Shown: piece by piece, positions 37,805 to 48,011 of the stretch
How positions within the stretch are numbered: the stretch's first letter is position 1
How the letters are laid out: every line of letters begins with the position of its first letter
Assembly (NCBI GenBank): GCA_003615045.1
Contig: ML014156.1
Span: forward strand, 1-64,000
Length of the DNA: 64,000 nt
Direction: 5' to 3'
Origin: Caulochytrium protostelioides
Lineage: Eukaryota > Chytridiomycota > Caulochytriomycetes > Caulochytriales > Caulochytriaceae
Position numbers and translations under genes: made by a program
Notes under the pieces: generated by a model
The model's database searches: none
What the model saw: only the letters and a program-made list of their open reading frames with translations
Told to the model about the DNA's origin: nothing

Positions 37805-39328
37805 CTAGAACGGCTCGACGAGAATCTGGCGGATGCGTGCTTGCTGCTCCAGGGAGATGCCGATGGAGACCAGATACTCGTCGACCGAGTTGTACTTGGT
37901 GTGGAGGTAGTGGATCGTGTTGGCCATGACGTCAGGCGGGCAGCCTGCAAACGTATCGCCGAGCCCGAGAGCCCCCGCGGATGCGACGAGCTGGCCCATC
38001 TTGTCCTTGCCGAGGCACTTGAGACTGCGGGCATAGTCCGCAACGACCTCCTCCTCCGGCACACCACAGAGAAGCTGCGTAATCGCAATCACGAACCCAG
38101 TGCGGTCTTTGCCAGCGGTGCAGTGCACGAGGATAGGCCAGTTGCTTTCTTCGAGCATCACATGCATGATGTAGTGCACGTCCATGCCGCAGCGGTCGAT
38201 AAAAGCCATGTTCATGCCAAACAGACCCTGCTGGCCCAGAATGCTGCGCGAAACCAGGTAGCGCCGCGCCTGCGTTGGGCGGCACAGCAAGTTCAGCGCG
38301 ATAAAGGCTAGCTTCGTCCATATCGACAGCATGTTCCAAATCACCATATTGAGAGTCGAGACAATATCCACCGAAAAGATGCGGCGACGTAACTTGGAAG
38401 GCCCGCTGGATGTCGCTCCGCCAACGGGCGGGGCCGCCGCCGCGGCCGTCGTCGTCGAACCGCTGGCCGGCGCAAGCGCCATCGGTGGCATGTCGGCGGC
38501 GGCACCGAGCGCCGGGTCAGGCTGGCCGCGGCTCATGGGGCTCGGCTGCAGGAGCGGGCGGATGCTCCCACTATCGGTGCTGTACCGGGACGCGTCGCTC
38601 TCAAACTGCGGCGATGCGTCGCCCGTCATCGGCGCCGCGAGCGTCGACGAAGCCGCGGACGGAGATGGGTGCGAGGCCATGTCGTGCTGAGCCTCCGGCG
38701 GCGGTGGTGCCGGCCAACCGGCGCCTGCGTGGTGCGGTTCGCATAGCGAGAACCAGGAGCCGAGGTAGCCCCAGTAGTTTTTGGGCGGCGAGGGCACGCG
38801 GGTAAAGAAGTGACTGAGCACGCGCGTCTGCGGGCTGAGCGCCGTCAGCCGCGGGGCGCGCGATTCGCCGCGCGAGCGCAGGTCCACGATCGAACGGATT
38901 TTGAGCTCGTCGACGAGCAGGCGCACGTCCTGCTCTGTCGACTCGTCCAGCGTCGCGCTCCGGTACAGCAGCCCTGCGCGGAGACGGCCATACCGACTCG
39001 TTTTGTACTCCAGCGCATCCCGCAGATTGGGGACCTTGTCGGTGGCAAAATGAGTGCCCTCGTGCTGGTTGGGGTCGCCCGCCGACGCCGTCGGGAAGGC
39101 CCTGTCGGTTGAGCGGACGCCGCGGAGCTCCGAGAAGGTTGTGAGCGGCGAGGTGGTCCAGTCTGCGCCGGACGTCGCATCCGGGGTGTCCGGCGAGCGG
39201 CGCGTGCCATCGGCCAGCGCGGCCGACGGCATCGTCATGGTGAGCGGCGGGCAGCCCACCGTTTCGGCAGGCGGCATGGATGACGTCTCGGTCATCGTGA
39301 TGGCTTGGCGCTGGTGAGAGGTGGCCAT
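37805..39328 (-). CDS. Tyrosine/dual-specificity phosphatase, IphP (Y_phosphatase3) type
   Basis: This is 507 residues from the ATG at 39328; an in-frame ATG at 39544 would add 72 low-complexity residues. The catalytic loop HCTAGKDRTGFVIAITQLLC (C-x5-R, Cys near residue 403) and an N-terminal motif NLRDALEYKTSRYGRLRAGL, with LLYRSATLDESTEQDVRLL and IRSIVDLRSRGESR, identify the IphP-like family of Tyr phosphatases. A long insert (about 180-330) splits the two: it is Ser/Pro/Ala rich and ends in a hydrophobic helix (about 320-345; MVIWNMLSIWTKLAFIALNL). That helix may associate with membrane. The substrate is unknown; in fungi members are linked to phosphoinositide or protein dephosphorylation. 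Convergent with CFAP157. Confidence 0.85.
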   Translation of the reverse strand: MATSHQRQAITMTETSSMPPAETVGCPPLTMTMPSAALADGTRRSPDTPDATSGADWTTSPLTTFSELRGVRSTDRAFPTASAGDPNQHEGTHFATDKVPNLRDALEYKTSRYGRLRAGLLYRSATLDESTEQDVRLLVDELKIRSIVDLRSRGESRAPRLTALSPQTRVLSHFFTRVPSPPKNYWGYLGSWFSLCEPHHAGAGWPAPPPPEAQHDMASHPSPSAASSTLAAPMTGDASPQFESDASRYSTDSGSIRPLLQPSPMSRGQPDPALGAAADMPPMALAPASGSTTTAAAAAPPVGGATSSGPSKLRRRIFSVDIVSTLNMVIWNMLSIWTKLAFIALNLLCRPTQARRYLVSRSILGQQGLFGMNMAFIDRCGMDVHYIMHVMLEESNWPILVHCTAGKDRTGFVIAITQLLCGVPEEEVVADYARSLKCLGKDKMGQLVASAGALGLGDTFAGCPPDVMANTIHYLHTKYNSVDEYLVSIGISLEQQARIRQILVEPF

Positions 39329-39981
39329 GGAACGGGTGGGTAAAGGAGCGTCGGTGTAGAAGGAAGGGATCAATGGGAAGACAGGCAATCGTGCTGATGC
39401 ACCTGGTAGTGATGAGGGTGGTTCACACGGTCGAGGCGCACGTCGCCGTCCGGCAGGTTGCCGCGTAGCTCGCCAAAATGGAATTAGGGCGTCTATGAAT
39501 ACAAATCGAAGCATTATGTGGACGTGAGTCGATCCGCTGCTCATGCGCGACTTACTAGTCGCACGTGTGCCATGGCCATAATGACGATACGACTGGGCGC
39601 CCCAGAGCCAAGCGAACGAGCACGGGGGCAGGAGATGGCGTCAAGAGCGTCATTTTCACAGCCCCCTGCAGATCACAACGCACGAAGGATGCGGTGGACC
39701 AAAGTAAAAAAGGCGTCACACATCGCAGACGGAGCTGGCTCGTGTACCGTCGAGCGACCGGTCAGATACAGCGAGTACCGCTCTCGTCCCACCCTCCGCC
39801 TCCACCTCGCAAACCCCGCAGTAAAAAAATGGGGACCATACAGTACAAAATGAAAAGGAGAGGCGAGCCTCAGGCCCAGGAAGAAGGGAGAGAAGCCACC
39901 GGAAAGGAGGGGATGGCCACCGCCATGGCGAAAACCTCGTGCGGCTGCATGCGCCATGCCAGCAGTCACGACCGACATGCG
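39329..39981. other. Intergenic region, transporter 3' to phosphatase 5'
   Basis: About 650 bases lie between two minus-strand genes. It should contain the phosphatase promoter and the transporter's 3' UTR. No gene was seen. Confidence 0.4.
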
Positions 39982-41286
39982 TCACCGGGACAGAGGGGAA
40001 GCACCGGCTTCGGAGGGCGACGTCGAGACGGCGACCGGTAGGGTCTCGTCGGCCGGGCGGCTCCAGACATTCAGGCAGATCCAGCCGGCGACGATAAACA
40101 GCGTGCCGATGGCAAAATTCCAGCCGAGGTTATTACCAAACAGCAGGGTGTCGACGAGCGTCGTACATGGGATCGTGAGAAGTAGACCCACGGCGGCGAG
40201 CATGGGCGACGAGTACGCAATGAGGAGCATGAAGGCACCGTTGTATCCGAGACCAAAGAGTGAGATGATGCAAATCCAGCCGAATTGGCTAGCGTTCGGC
40301 AGCACAAACGTCTCAATTCCCGAGACGTGACTGATGAGCAGAATAATCGGCGTAAAACACATCGTCCACAGGCCAATAATACCTGTGAACGTGATGCTCA
40401 GGAGCATCGGCGGTGAGGACCGGACATAAATCTTGGCTACCAAGCATTCATATGTGGCCGTCGCTAATGAGGCAAACGTCACACTGAGGTAGCCGATGAT
40501 CCGGATCCAGAAACTGCTGGCTAGGTTTGAGTCGTCGGTCACGGCGCCGGGCCACAGCGTTATGACAAGAGTGCCGAAAATGGCCAAGCAGACGCCGCCC
40601 AGCTTGATCGGTTCGGCCTTCTCGCCGAGCCAGAGCACGGACAGGACATAGCAAAAGAAACAGCTCGTGTTGTAGATCACGGTCAAATCGGCCATCGGAA
40701 TTTTGTTGACGGCAAAGTACCACGTCAGCGACGACGAGGTGAAGCACATCGAGGGCACAGCGTAGCGGCGGAAGAAGCCCCAGAGCCCCGGGATCGTGAT
40801 GCCCGTCACCATCGACTGCCACTGGCGCAGGAGGGCGGGATAGTCCCGACCCGGGCCCTTGTGGTAGTGCCCGACATACATCACGAGCAGCATGACGCTG
40901 AACATGCCGTGGATGAGGCACGAGATCATCATGGGTTTCGGGTAGGTCCGCTGCAGATACTGTGTGGTCTCGGACATGCCTACCGAGCTGACGATGGTCA
41001 GAAAGAGAAAGAAGAGGGTTAACGACCCCTGCATGCGCCTGGGCAGCCAAGACGGGCCGCGGTGGCCCATGGTGAGATGCAGCTCGGAGCCGTCTTTGTC
41101 GTACGCGCGCGACAGCTGCCGGCCCGACGGCCGGTCGCCGGGAATGCCGTCATGAAGCAGCATGGGACTCGTCGGCGCCGAGGACGAAGAATGGCTATAG
41201 CGATCCTCCGGTATCTCGTTGTGCTGTGTTGAGGGCGACGGCCAGGGGCGGTCGGCCTCATCGACCAGCTTGACCGACTCGGCCAT
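39982..41286 (-). CDS. DMT-superfamily transporter, SLC35F-like
   Basis: This is 434 residues from the ATG at 41286; the open frame upstream of this has no ATG. About ten hydrophobic helices run from residue 95 to 415. An EamA-type pair of repeats is visible, with the family block SLTWYFAVNKIPMADLTVIY then NTSCFFCYVLSVLWLGEKAE in the first half and LIAYSSPMLAAVGLLLTIPC with VAGWICLNV in the second. This arrangement matches SLC35F3/F4/F5 and fungal Thi74-type proteins rather than Golgi nucleotide-sugar transporters. Substrates are poorly known; thiamine has been implicated for some. The hydrophilic N-terminus is Ser/Pro/Asp rich. A vacuolar or endomembrane location is likely but not shown. Confidence 0.85.
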   Translation of the reverse strand: MAESVKLVDEADRPWPSPSTQHNEIPEDRYSHSSSSAPTSPMLLHDGIPGDRPSGRQLSRAYDKDGSELHLTMGHRGPSWLPRRMQGSLTLFFLFLTIVSSVGMSETTQYLQRTYPKPMMISCLIHGMFSVMLLVMYVGHYHKGPGRDYPALLRQWQSMVTGITIPGLWGFFRRYAVPSMCFTSSSLTWYFAVNKIPMADLTVIYNTSCFFCYVLSVLWLGEKAEPIKLGGVCLAIFGTLVITLWPGAVTDDSNLASSFWIRIIGYLSVTFASLATATYECLVAKIYVRSSPPMLLSITFTGIIGLWTMCFTPIILLISHVSGIETFVLPNASQFGWICIISLFGLGYNGAFMLLIAYSSPMLAAVGLLLTIPCTTLVDTLLFGNNLGWNFAIGTLFIVAGWICLNVWSRPADETLPVAVSTSPSEAGASPLSR

Positions 41287-43350
41287 AGCGGCGATGTCGC
41301 GTCGGCGGAGCAAGAATGAGGGAGAGGGCGATAGCACCGTCCAGCACACAGGGCGGCGGACGTTTTGCAGGGCGATGAGCAACGAATCTTATGAAGTGTC
41401 GCGATGCGGCGAGAGCACCAAGGCGAGGGCAATCACGAGGGGTATCCGGAGATCATGCAGCGGCATGGTAGCAACTGCAGATGATACGGAGGCGATAGGG
41501 CTAGTCGGACGTCGACTTGTGCGCCGTGACCTCCTTGCGTGCGGCTCGGCTCCCTGCTTCTGCGTCCTGCGCAGGTATGCCTCGCTCGAGCCTACCTCGT
41601 GCTGCCCTCGATCCTGTGCAGCGCCATCATTGACCCCCTGTGGGACCCGGCATCGGATCGGCTGTCTATATCGAAAGGCCTGACGTAGGCACGACGGGGG
41701 TGCTGCGCCACGCTAGCGTTCGGCCTGTTGGGGAGGCCCCTCTCGGCGAGAGTATCGGATGATAAAGATGCCCCTGCGGGTCTCAAAACGGCGAAACCGC
41801 GTGTGCGTCCAAGCCCTCCGTGATCCGATTGGCCGGCCCTGCCTTCGCTACCGCCCGCGAAGGCTGTTTCGCAGGCGTGGAGTGAGTTGGAGCGATTCGG
41901 GCGATCGACACACCACCGTGCCCTCAAGGCTGCGCGGAGAGTCTGCGTTGCACAGGGCCCATCCGGTTGCTAAGGGCACCACCAGGACCCAAGCCCTTCG
42001 CCCCTTTCGCGCTTTCGATACTTTCGATTTCCTATTTGCTTTTGCGGACCGATCGTGTCAAGCATACAGACGTCGCTAGCCCAGCGGTAGAAAAATAGCA
42101 AATCAAATCTGCATTCGAGCGGGAAAACTTTGGCCGGCGGAAGCACGCCAGCCCCATTCACCCATGTCCCCTGCCTCCCCTGCGGGGGGTGGCCAAGCAG
42201 TGATGCTAATAGACGAGGCGTGCTGCAGCAGAAAGATAAAATACAGGTGTTGCTCCTGCATGACGTGGTTCCGACACATGGGCTGGCTTGCGCCAGCGCC
42301 ATGCCTGCAGATGGCGTGGACACGCCGCGATGGCGTGCTGATTCTGACGCCCTGCCTGTCTCCTAGTGCCCGGCAGTGATGTGCTTTGCCGCAACCTTGC
42401 AGCCATCGCGGCGCGAGTCATCGGCCGCCTCCTCCGCCATCGACCGCATGGCTGAAGCGATGGATCTCTGCGCAGCCACGACGTCGAGAAGAAAGACAAA
42501 AAAACAGACCTCGCCCGAACATCGAACGGCGAACATCGGAAAACATAGCATCGCCCCGCAACGACAGCAACGCACTTGCTCATCCGGTGGGCGAGGGGTT
42601 CGGACAGCTTTCTCCTGTGAGGCTGACGGTACTCGTGGCGGAGGTCGGCGTTGGGCGCCATCTTCGGCATTTACGCTTTGTCCCGGTCGCGAGCGGGACG
42701 GTTGGCCGCAGGGACGGCGATGGCCGGTGCGTAGGGGCGAATCAGACAGACTCGGGCTGAGACTGCGCCACACCCCGCTCGTATCGGCTCCGCCCCCTCG
42801 TCGCAGACGCGGCACGGCCTATCGATACATCACGCAGGGAACTCCGATAACAGAAATTATGACGACAACTCCGACGTCGGATTGCGTCGCCGCCTTCGCG
42901 GTGTTTCACGGAACATCGTTTCGCCACCTTTCTTTCACCCGCTCGACTCTTGTGGTTCGCTCATTCGTGATGCGCTCCCTTTCCTTGCTTCCATGCTTTA
43001 TGCAAGCTCGCGTTCTGATTAGAAAATTTTCGATTTCACAGCCACAGCCGGCCATTGCATCGCATCGCCGACGGCATCGTATCGTACCGCATCACCTCCG
43101 ACACCGACGTGGCATTCGCTGGCGGGCTCACAAAGGTGAATAGCACGCTTCTGCTTGTGGCGTGGGCGATTGTTTCCAGGTGAAACACACGCGATCATTT
43201 GGCGGCGCCTTGATCGGATCGCCTGACGCGCTGTCTGAAACGCCAACGTGACGACGTGTTATACTGTGCATCGGCTCTTACTGCAGTGCCTGTTGTCGCT
43301 CGTTCTTTATCGGCTCTATTCCGGCTCGCATTCTTTGAAAGCACCCAGCG
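41287..43350. promoter_or_regulatory. Divergent intergenic region, transporter / Alba
   Basis: About 2.1 kb has no recognisable gene on either strand. Open frames of up to 255 codons are Arg/Ser/Thr rich and low quality. No repeat array or element remnant was identified. It is long for a promoter in this compact genome and could conceal a non-coding RNA, but I see no direct evidence. Confidence 0.35.
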
Positions 43351-43680
43351 ATGGAACAGTATACACGGACGCAGCGCGGGAGCAGCGTGGAGAGCGCTAT
43401 CCAGCCGAACGAAATCCGTGTCGGCCCGAATGGCAAGATCAAGTCCTACGTTGAGCATGCGATCCGCATAGTCAACGATCCGCAGTATCCTGGCGTGGTC
43501 GTGACGGGCAAGGGTGCGGCCATCAACAAGGCTGTCACGGTCGTCGAAATTACGAAACGCCAGCTCAGCAAGGCCGGTCTGGGCAAGGCTTCCCCCGTGC
43601 AGCAACGGACCAAGATCACGTCTGAAGAAACCGTCGATGTTTGGGAGCCAATTGACGAGCATCGTGACCTGGAAACGTAA
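43351..43680 (+). CDS. Alba-domain protein, RPP25/POP6-like
   Basis: This 109-residue protein has an Alba fold signature: NEIRVGPNGKIKSYVEHAIR, then the hallmark VVVTGKGAAINKAVTVVEIT leading to KRQLSKAGL, and VDVWEP at the end. The GxGxAIxKAVxVxEIxKR pattern is the Alba nucleic-acid-binding core. Eukaryotic members include the RNase P/MRP subunit RPP25 (Pop6) and the Mdp2/Alba-like RNA-binding proteins. The size and the later VDVWEP strand fit the RPP25-like branch. It would act in tRNA 5' processing or RNA binding. No intron was seen. Confidence 0.88.
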   Translation: MEQYTRTQRGSSVESAIQPNEIRVGPNGKIKSYVEHAIRIVNDPQYPGVVVTGKGAAINKAVTVVEITKRQLSKAGLGKASPVQQRTKITSEETVDVWEPIDEHRDLET

Positions 43681-44056
43681 GAGATGATTGGGCCCGTGGT
43701 CGTTTCCGCTGGCGCTTTCATGCATCTGATGTCCCCCGTGGACTCGGTTGTGCGTTGCGCTCCTCCTGTCATATCTGCTTCTGCCATCACCTGAAAGCTC
43801 GCCCTCGTAGTCTACGCTATGTGACTTTCGGTCTCCGATGACTTGAATCGTGAACTCACCTTCCCTAGCTTTTTTACTTGTTCTCTGCAACGCATCAGTA
43901 TGTACGTCACGCGCACACTGCCGACAATTACGATTGAATTAGCGCTCCCACACCAATCCGTTAGCACCGCGCCGTCTTCGTAACCGCGCCTATCCATCCT
44001 TATTCTGGACCCTGCTCTCCCTAAGCCGCTTCATCGCATCACCCAACGCTGCAGTC
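43681..44056. promoter_or_regulatory. Alba 3' / EndoG 5' region
   Basis: About 375 bases lie between two tandem plus-strand genes. No gene or clear signal was recognised; it should hold the EndoG promoter. Confidence 0.35.
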
Positions 44057-45112
44057 ATGGGGTCGCGGTTGGCGGCCGCCTTGACCGGTGGATTTATTAC
44101 CGGAAGCGCTGCGACCTGGATGCTCCTGCGCACGCAGATGTCGAACACCAGTGATGGGTCTGCGACCCGGCTGCCGCCGCTGCTGCCAGACAGCCCCGGC
44201 GTCTCGCCGGTCACGACGACGACCGGGATGAAAATTGATGAACGGCTGTACAAGTTTGGTCTCCCACAAACGATCAATGACCTGCTGCCGCGCGAGCACC
44301 ACGTGGTCCTCTACAACCGCGCCACGCGGGTGCCGCACTGGGTACTGGAGCGGATGGACCTCGAACATATGGATATGGCTGACAAAGAGCTTAAGCGGCC
44401 GCCCTTCCGCGACGATCCGGCAATCCCGGCTCTGTTTCGCGCTGATATGGGCGCGTACGTCAAGTCCGGCTATGATCGCGGCCACCTCGCCGCCGCGGCC
44501 AACCACCGGGCCTCGGGCGCCGCCACGTATGATGAAACCTTCTTGATGAGTAACGTCGCGCCTCAGCACCCATACCTGAACCGCAAAGCCTGGCGGCACT
44601 TCGAGGCCTATGTTCGCGACCTCGTGGGCCTGTTTGACGACGTGTGCTGTGTGACGGGGCCGCTGTACGTGCCGCGGCCCGATGTTTCTGTAGCGACCGA
44701 TGACGCCAGCGGCTCGCCGGGCCATCGATTGCTGCAGACGTCCGTGCTCAGCTCGACGTCGGCGTCCTCGTTGACCAGCCGCTTTGCCAAGCAAGCAAAC
44801 GGGGCCGCCGCGGCCGCCACCACCGATCTGATCGGCGGCATCATCGTCCCGACCCATTTCTATAAAGTGGTGCTCTGCGTCAAGGACGACAACATTTTTT
44901 TGGAAAGCTTCGTGTTTCCCAATGGCCCCGATCAGACCCACTTGCATTCGGCATCAAAGGCCAATGGCAAACGCAGCAACAGCAAAACCGCGCTTGAGCA
45001 GTATCGGTGCTCGATTACCGATCTCGAGCGTGCCGCTGGAACGGTTTTTTTTCCGAAACTCAACCGCCGTCGCGTGCTGCCGCTCTGCCTCCATGTTCCC
45101 TGCCAGTTTTGA
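44057..45112 (+). CDS. NUC1: EndoG-type mitochondrial DNA/RNA nonspecific nuclease
   Basis: This 351-residue protein has an N-terminal hydrophobic anchor (LAAALTGGFITGSAATWMLL), as in mitochondrial EndoG/Nuc1. The catalytic beta-beta-alpha-metal motif is YDRGHLAAAANHRASG, with His near residue 143 and the metal-binding Asn two turns later. Supporting blocks are HVVLYNRATRVPHWVLERMD, FLMSNVAPQH and CCVTGPLYVP. The family cleaves DNA and RNA and in yeast Nuc1 acts in mitochondrial DNA recombination, paternal-mtDNA removal and cell death. An insertion of about 45 residues (220-265; Ser/Ala/Asp rich) interrupts the domain between the GPLYVP strand and TDLIGGIIVPTHFYKVVLCV. It is complete and intronless. 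Confidence 0.93.
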   Translation: MGSRLAAALTGGFITGSAATWMLLRTQMSNTSDGSATRLPPLLPDSPGVSPVTTTTGMKIDERLYKFGLPQTINDLLPREHHVVLYNRATRVPHWVLERMDLEHMDMADKELKRPPFRDDPAIPALFRADMGAYVKSGYDRGHLAAAANHRASGAATYDETFLMSNVAPQHPYLNRKAWRHFEAYVRDLVGLFDDVCCVTGPLYVPRPDVSVATDDASGSPGHRLLQTSVLSSTSASSLTSRFAKQANGAAAAATTDLIGGIIVPTHFYKVVLCVKDDNIFLESFVFPNGPDQTHLHSASKANGKRSNSKTALEQYRCSITDLERAAGTVFFPKLNRRRVLPLCLHVPCQF

Positions 45113-45233
45113 AAGCCTTTTTACCTTGCATCGCTCCGCTCTGCGTGATCCTCGATGCATCTCATCGAGTCACTGGGTAGAGACCCACCCGGCAAATCAC
45201 TTGATGTACTATCACATTTGTGGAGATAATCTC

Positions 45234-45239
45234 AATAAA
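45234..45239 (+). terminator. Polyadenylation signal, EndoG
   Basis: AATAAA lies about 120 bases after the EndoG stop in a short AT-rich gap before the convergent ERB1 gene. Confidence 0.5.
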
Positions 45240-45323
45240 ATTAGGGAATTGGAGAAAAAAGCGAGCCAAGTCGCAACAGAAACAAACGAAAGCGGGAATC
45301 ACATCGAGTCGACGCCGCTTTTT

Positions 45324-48011
45324 TCACGTGGTCCACAACTTAAGCAAGCTGTCACCGCCACCGGTGATCAACCACGGCTGCGTCGGGTGCCACTGACAGG
45401 TCATGACACCCGTGTAGTTGGTGTTCTTATGAGCACGCAGCGTCTTGAGCGGCACGATGAGCGGATTCGTCAGAAGGTCGTCGTAGACGGTGCCGTGGAA
45501 GATGTTGACGGTGCCGTCGTCGGAAGCCGACGCAGACAAGGGATACGAGCGGTGGAAGGCCACATCGCGGACGGCTTCCGAGTGGAAGCGCAGCGACTTG
45601 TAGGGCGTGGCGCTCCAATCCATATCGAACCACATAAAGCGGCGGTCGTACGAGCCGAGCAGAACGTGGTCGCCCGACGGGTGCAGCGCCATTGACGAGA
45701 TCCACTTGGCGTTGGGCTTGAGCGTCTTGACAAGCTCGTGACGTTGCAGGTTGAAAACCTTCACGCGCTTCTGTGTGGCAATGAACAAAATCGGCTGCGA
45801 CGGGTGGAAGAGCACGCGCGAGATGAGCTGCTTGGTGCTCGTGAAGGGGAACTGCGAGTTGCGCTTCGACAGCTGGTGGATAATCAGTGTCGATTTCTGC
45901 TTCAAGGTCGACACGGACACAAAGTAGTCACCGCGACGGTGCCATGCGAGATGGTTCACAGGCGCATTTGTCTCGATCAGGATCTTGATCGCACCTTCAT
46001 TGAACTCTTCTTCCACCTCATCCTCTCCCACCGGCTCAGGTTCGTCCAGAGCTTCCTGGTTCGGCATGGCCGGCGCCAGGTTCGCGCTGCTGATTGGGTT
46101 CTTCCAGGCCACCCTGTCAAGGTTTTTGTTGGGTGGCGAGGGTAGGGTACGCAGGTAATTGCGGAGGCGCTCCACATCCATGCGAGGCGCTTGCGGGTTC
46201 TCGATGACATAGACATGCGTACCCGAGCCGGCCAACAGAATCGGCATCGCCGGGTCCGGCGACCATGCCACGGTCGTGACTTTCTCCTCGAATTTGATGC
46301 GCGTGCTGCAGCGGCCAGTTTCGATATCCCAAATACGCAGCGTGCAGTCCTCGCTGCCGGAAGCAAGCCACGTGCCCGAGGGGTCGATCGACGAGCACAG
46401 GATAGCGCGGCGGTGACCGCGGAAGATGACGTTGGGTAGGGACGGCCACGGGCGGAGTTCTTCAGGGTCGGGCAGTTCCGGCACCAGCTTGTCAGCGTTG
46501 ATCTTGGACTTCTTGCGCATTTCACGCGGGCACAGATACAGATCCAGACAGCGCTCGAACGACTCGCGCATCGCGTCGCTGTAGACTGGGATCTGGCGCA
46601 TGGCGGTGTACCGCGTCGGCGGGGCCGCCGTCGGGTCCTTCGCCAAGCGCTCCTCGTCCTCAGGCGTCATGAGGTACTCCACCGGCGGGTTGTAAGACTC
46701 GGTGTGGCCGGGCAGACGGATTTTGGGAGCGGCGATGTGGAAAGCCTTACGCTGACGGTAAGCGTTGGTGTACGTAGGCGCGAGGTTCTTGTCCTTCCAG
46801 ATGTCATAGTGCTTCTTGGGCGGAACCACCTTCGGACGGCCGACTGCCACGCCCTTACGAATCGCACGAACCAGCCGCATGACCTTCTGGGCCTCCCATT
46901 TCGAGGGCAAGAAGCTGTTTTTAGGCGTCGGCTTGCCTGTGAGGGGCATCGTCATTGTCTCGGACGTGAACCACTCGACGGTATCGGGATGGGGATCAAA
47001 CTCAGGGTCTGGAACTTCGCGATCCTGCAGACGCTTCAGCAAGGTCAGCTCGGCCGCGGTGAGCGCGCGCTCCTTGCCTTCCAGATTGTCAAACACGGTC
47101 TGCCAGCTCTTGGGATCGTCCACCTTCGACAGGAACTCGTCAATCTGGTCCTTCTGTGCTGGGCGCGCGATCGGCTTTCCCTCTTTGTTGTAACCGATGT
47201 GGGGTAGGTGAGCGTACCACTCAGCAGGAATGTTGCCGACAGTGTTCTCGACCTCTTCATCAGAAGTGTCCGAGTTGTACTCAGGATCGATCTCCGGGAG
47301 CTCGGGCCAGTCTTCGGGATTGTAATTAGCATCAATGGTCTCCTCGAAGCCGCTGTCGGAAGCCAGCGAACGGCGGTTCTTCTTGGTCTTCTTGGCTTTC
47401 TTGGGGCGGTTCCCCGGAGTGATGGCGGGCGCATCACCCTCCGACACCTGATCCGATGCCTCGGAGTCCGATTGGGAGTCTTCGTCACTTTCGAGTTCCT
47501 TAGCATCGGCATCAATGCCAGGACCATCGGTATGAGCGGCCCGAGAAACATCGCTCGCATCGCTCGCTTCCGCCTCATCCTCTTCTTCGTCCGCTTCAGC
47601 GTCCTCGTCATCGGACGACAAATCGGCCTCTGAGTCGATCTCTTCCGAGTCAAACGCTTCATCGCCCGAAGCGCTCTCAAACTCGTCTTCGTCGTCGTCG
47701 TGGATTTGGACATTCTCAAAGTCAAAGTCCTCCTCTTGAGGATCATCCGCCGACGCAGCCGTCTTCTCAGCCTCCTCGTCGGTCGGCGTGCTCGAGACGA
47801 CAACAGAAGCCGGAGCAGGTTCTTGCGTATCCTTAAGGCCGCGTTTGGACTTTCGCGTCACTGTCGTCGGCGCCGCCTGAGCCGGCATCGTGGCCGGGGT
47901 CTTGACTGAAGTTTTGGCCGGGGACTTCGCCGGAGCCTCAGCCGGGGCCTGGGCCTTGACAGAGTTGGCCGCCGCGGTCCGGCCCTTTTGGCGCTGTGCA
48001 GCCGGAGCCAT
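45324..48011 (-). CDS. ERB1: Ribosome biogenesis protein ERB1 / BOP1
   Basis: This 895-residue protein has a Lys/Ala N-terminus, a long acidic Asp/Glu/Ser domain (about 60-230), the BOP1NT domain (about 240-520; AEWYAHLPHIGYNKEGKPIA, FTSETMTMPLTGKPTPKNSF and PSKWEAQKVMRLVRAIRKG) and a WD40 propeller from about 540 to the end (HRRAILCSSIDPSGTWLASG; WHPTQPWLITGGGDSLLKLW). Erb1/BOP1 forms the PeBoW complex with Ytm1 and Nop7, which is needed for 27S pre-rRNA processing and 60S subunit assembly in the nucleolus. Length matches the family (about 750-900). It shares a roughly 760-base divergent region with FANCL. Confidence 0.95.
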   Translation of the reverse strand: MAPAAQRQKGRTAAANSVKAQAPAEAPAKSPAKTSVKTPATMPAQAAPTTVTRKSKRGLKDTQEPAPASVVVSSTPTDEEAEKTAASADDPQEEDFDFENVQIHDDDEDEFESASGDEAFDSEEIDSEADLSSDDEDAEADEEEDEAEASDASDVSRAAHTDGPGIDADAKELESDEDSQSDSEASDQVSEGDAPAITPGNRPKKAKKTKKNRRSLASDSGFEETIDANYNPEDWPELPEIDPEYNSDTSDEEVENTVGNIPAEWYAHLPHIGYNKEGKPIARPAQKDQIDEFLSKVDDPKSWQTVFDNLEGKERALTAAELTLLKRLQDREVPDPEFDPHPDTVEWFTSETMTMPLTGKPTPKNSFLPSKWEAQKVMRLVRAIRKGVAVGRPKVVPPKKHYDIWKDKNLAPTYTNAYRQRKAFHIAAPKIRLPGHTESYNPPVEYLMTPEDEERLAKDPTAAPPTRYTAMRQIPVYSDAMRESFERCLDLYLCPREMRKKSKINADKLVPELPDPEELRPWPSLPNVIFRGHRRAILCSSIDPSGTWLASGSEDCTLRIWDIETGRCSTRIKFEEKVTTVAWSPDPAMPILLAGSGTHVYVIENPQAPRMDVERLRNYLRTLPSPPNKNLDRVAWKNPISSANLAPAMPNQEALDEPEPVGEDEVEEEFNEGAIKILIETNAPVNHLAWHRRGDYFVSVSTLKQKSTLIIHQLSKRNSQFPFTSTKQLISRVLFHPSQPILFIATQKRVKVFNLQRHELVKTLKPNAKWISSMALHPSGDHVLLGSYDRRFMWFDMDWSATPYKSLRFHSEAVRDVAFHRSYPLSASASDDGTVNIFHGTVYDDLLTNPLIVPLKTLRAHKNTNYTGVMTCQWHPTQPWLITGGGDSLLKLWTT

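Noticed and set aside
42130-42366. Possible extra element fragment near 42.2 kb
   Set aside because: I looked for similarity to the Fanzor blocks and tail and found none.
42376-43143. 255-codon plus-strand open frame in the transporter/Alba gap
   Set aside because: The translation is Arg/Ser/Pro-rich with no hydrophobic core or motif.
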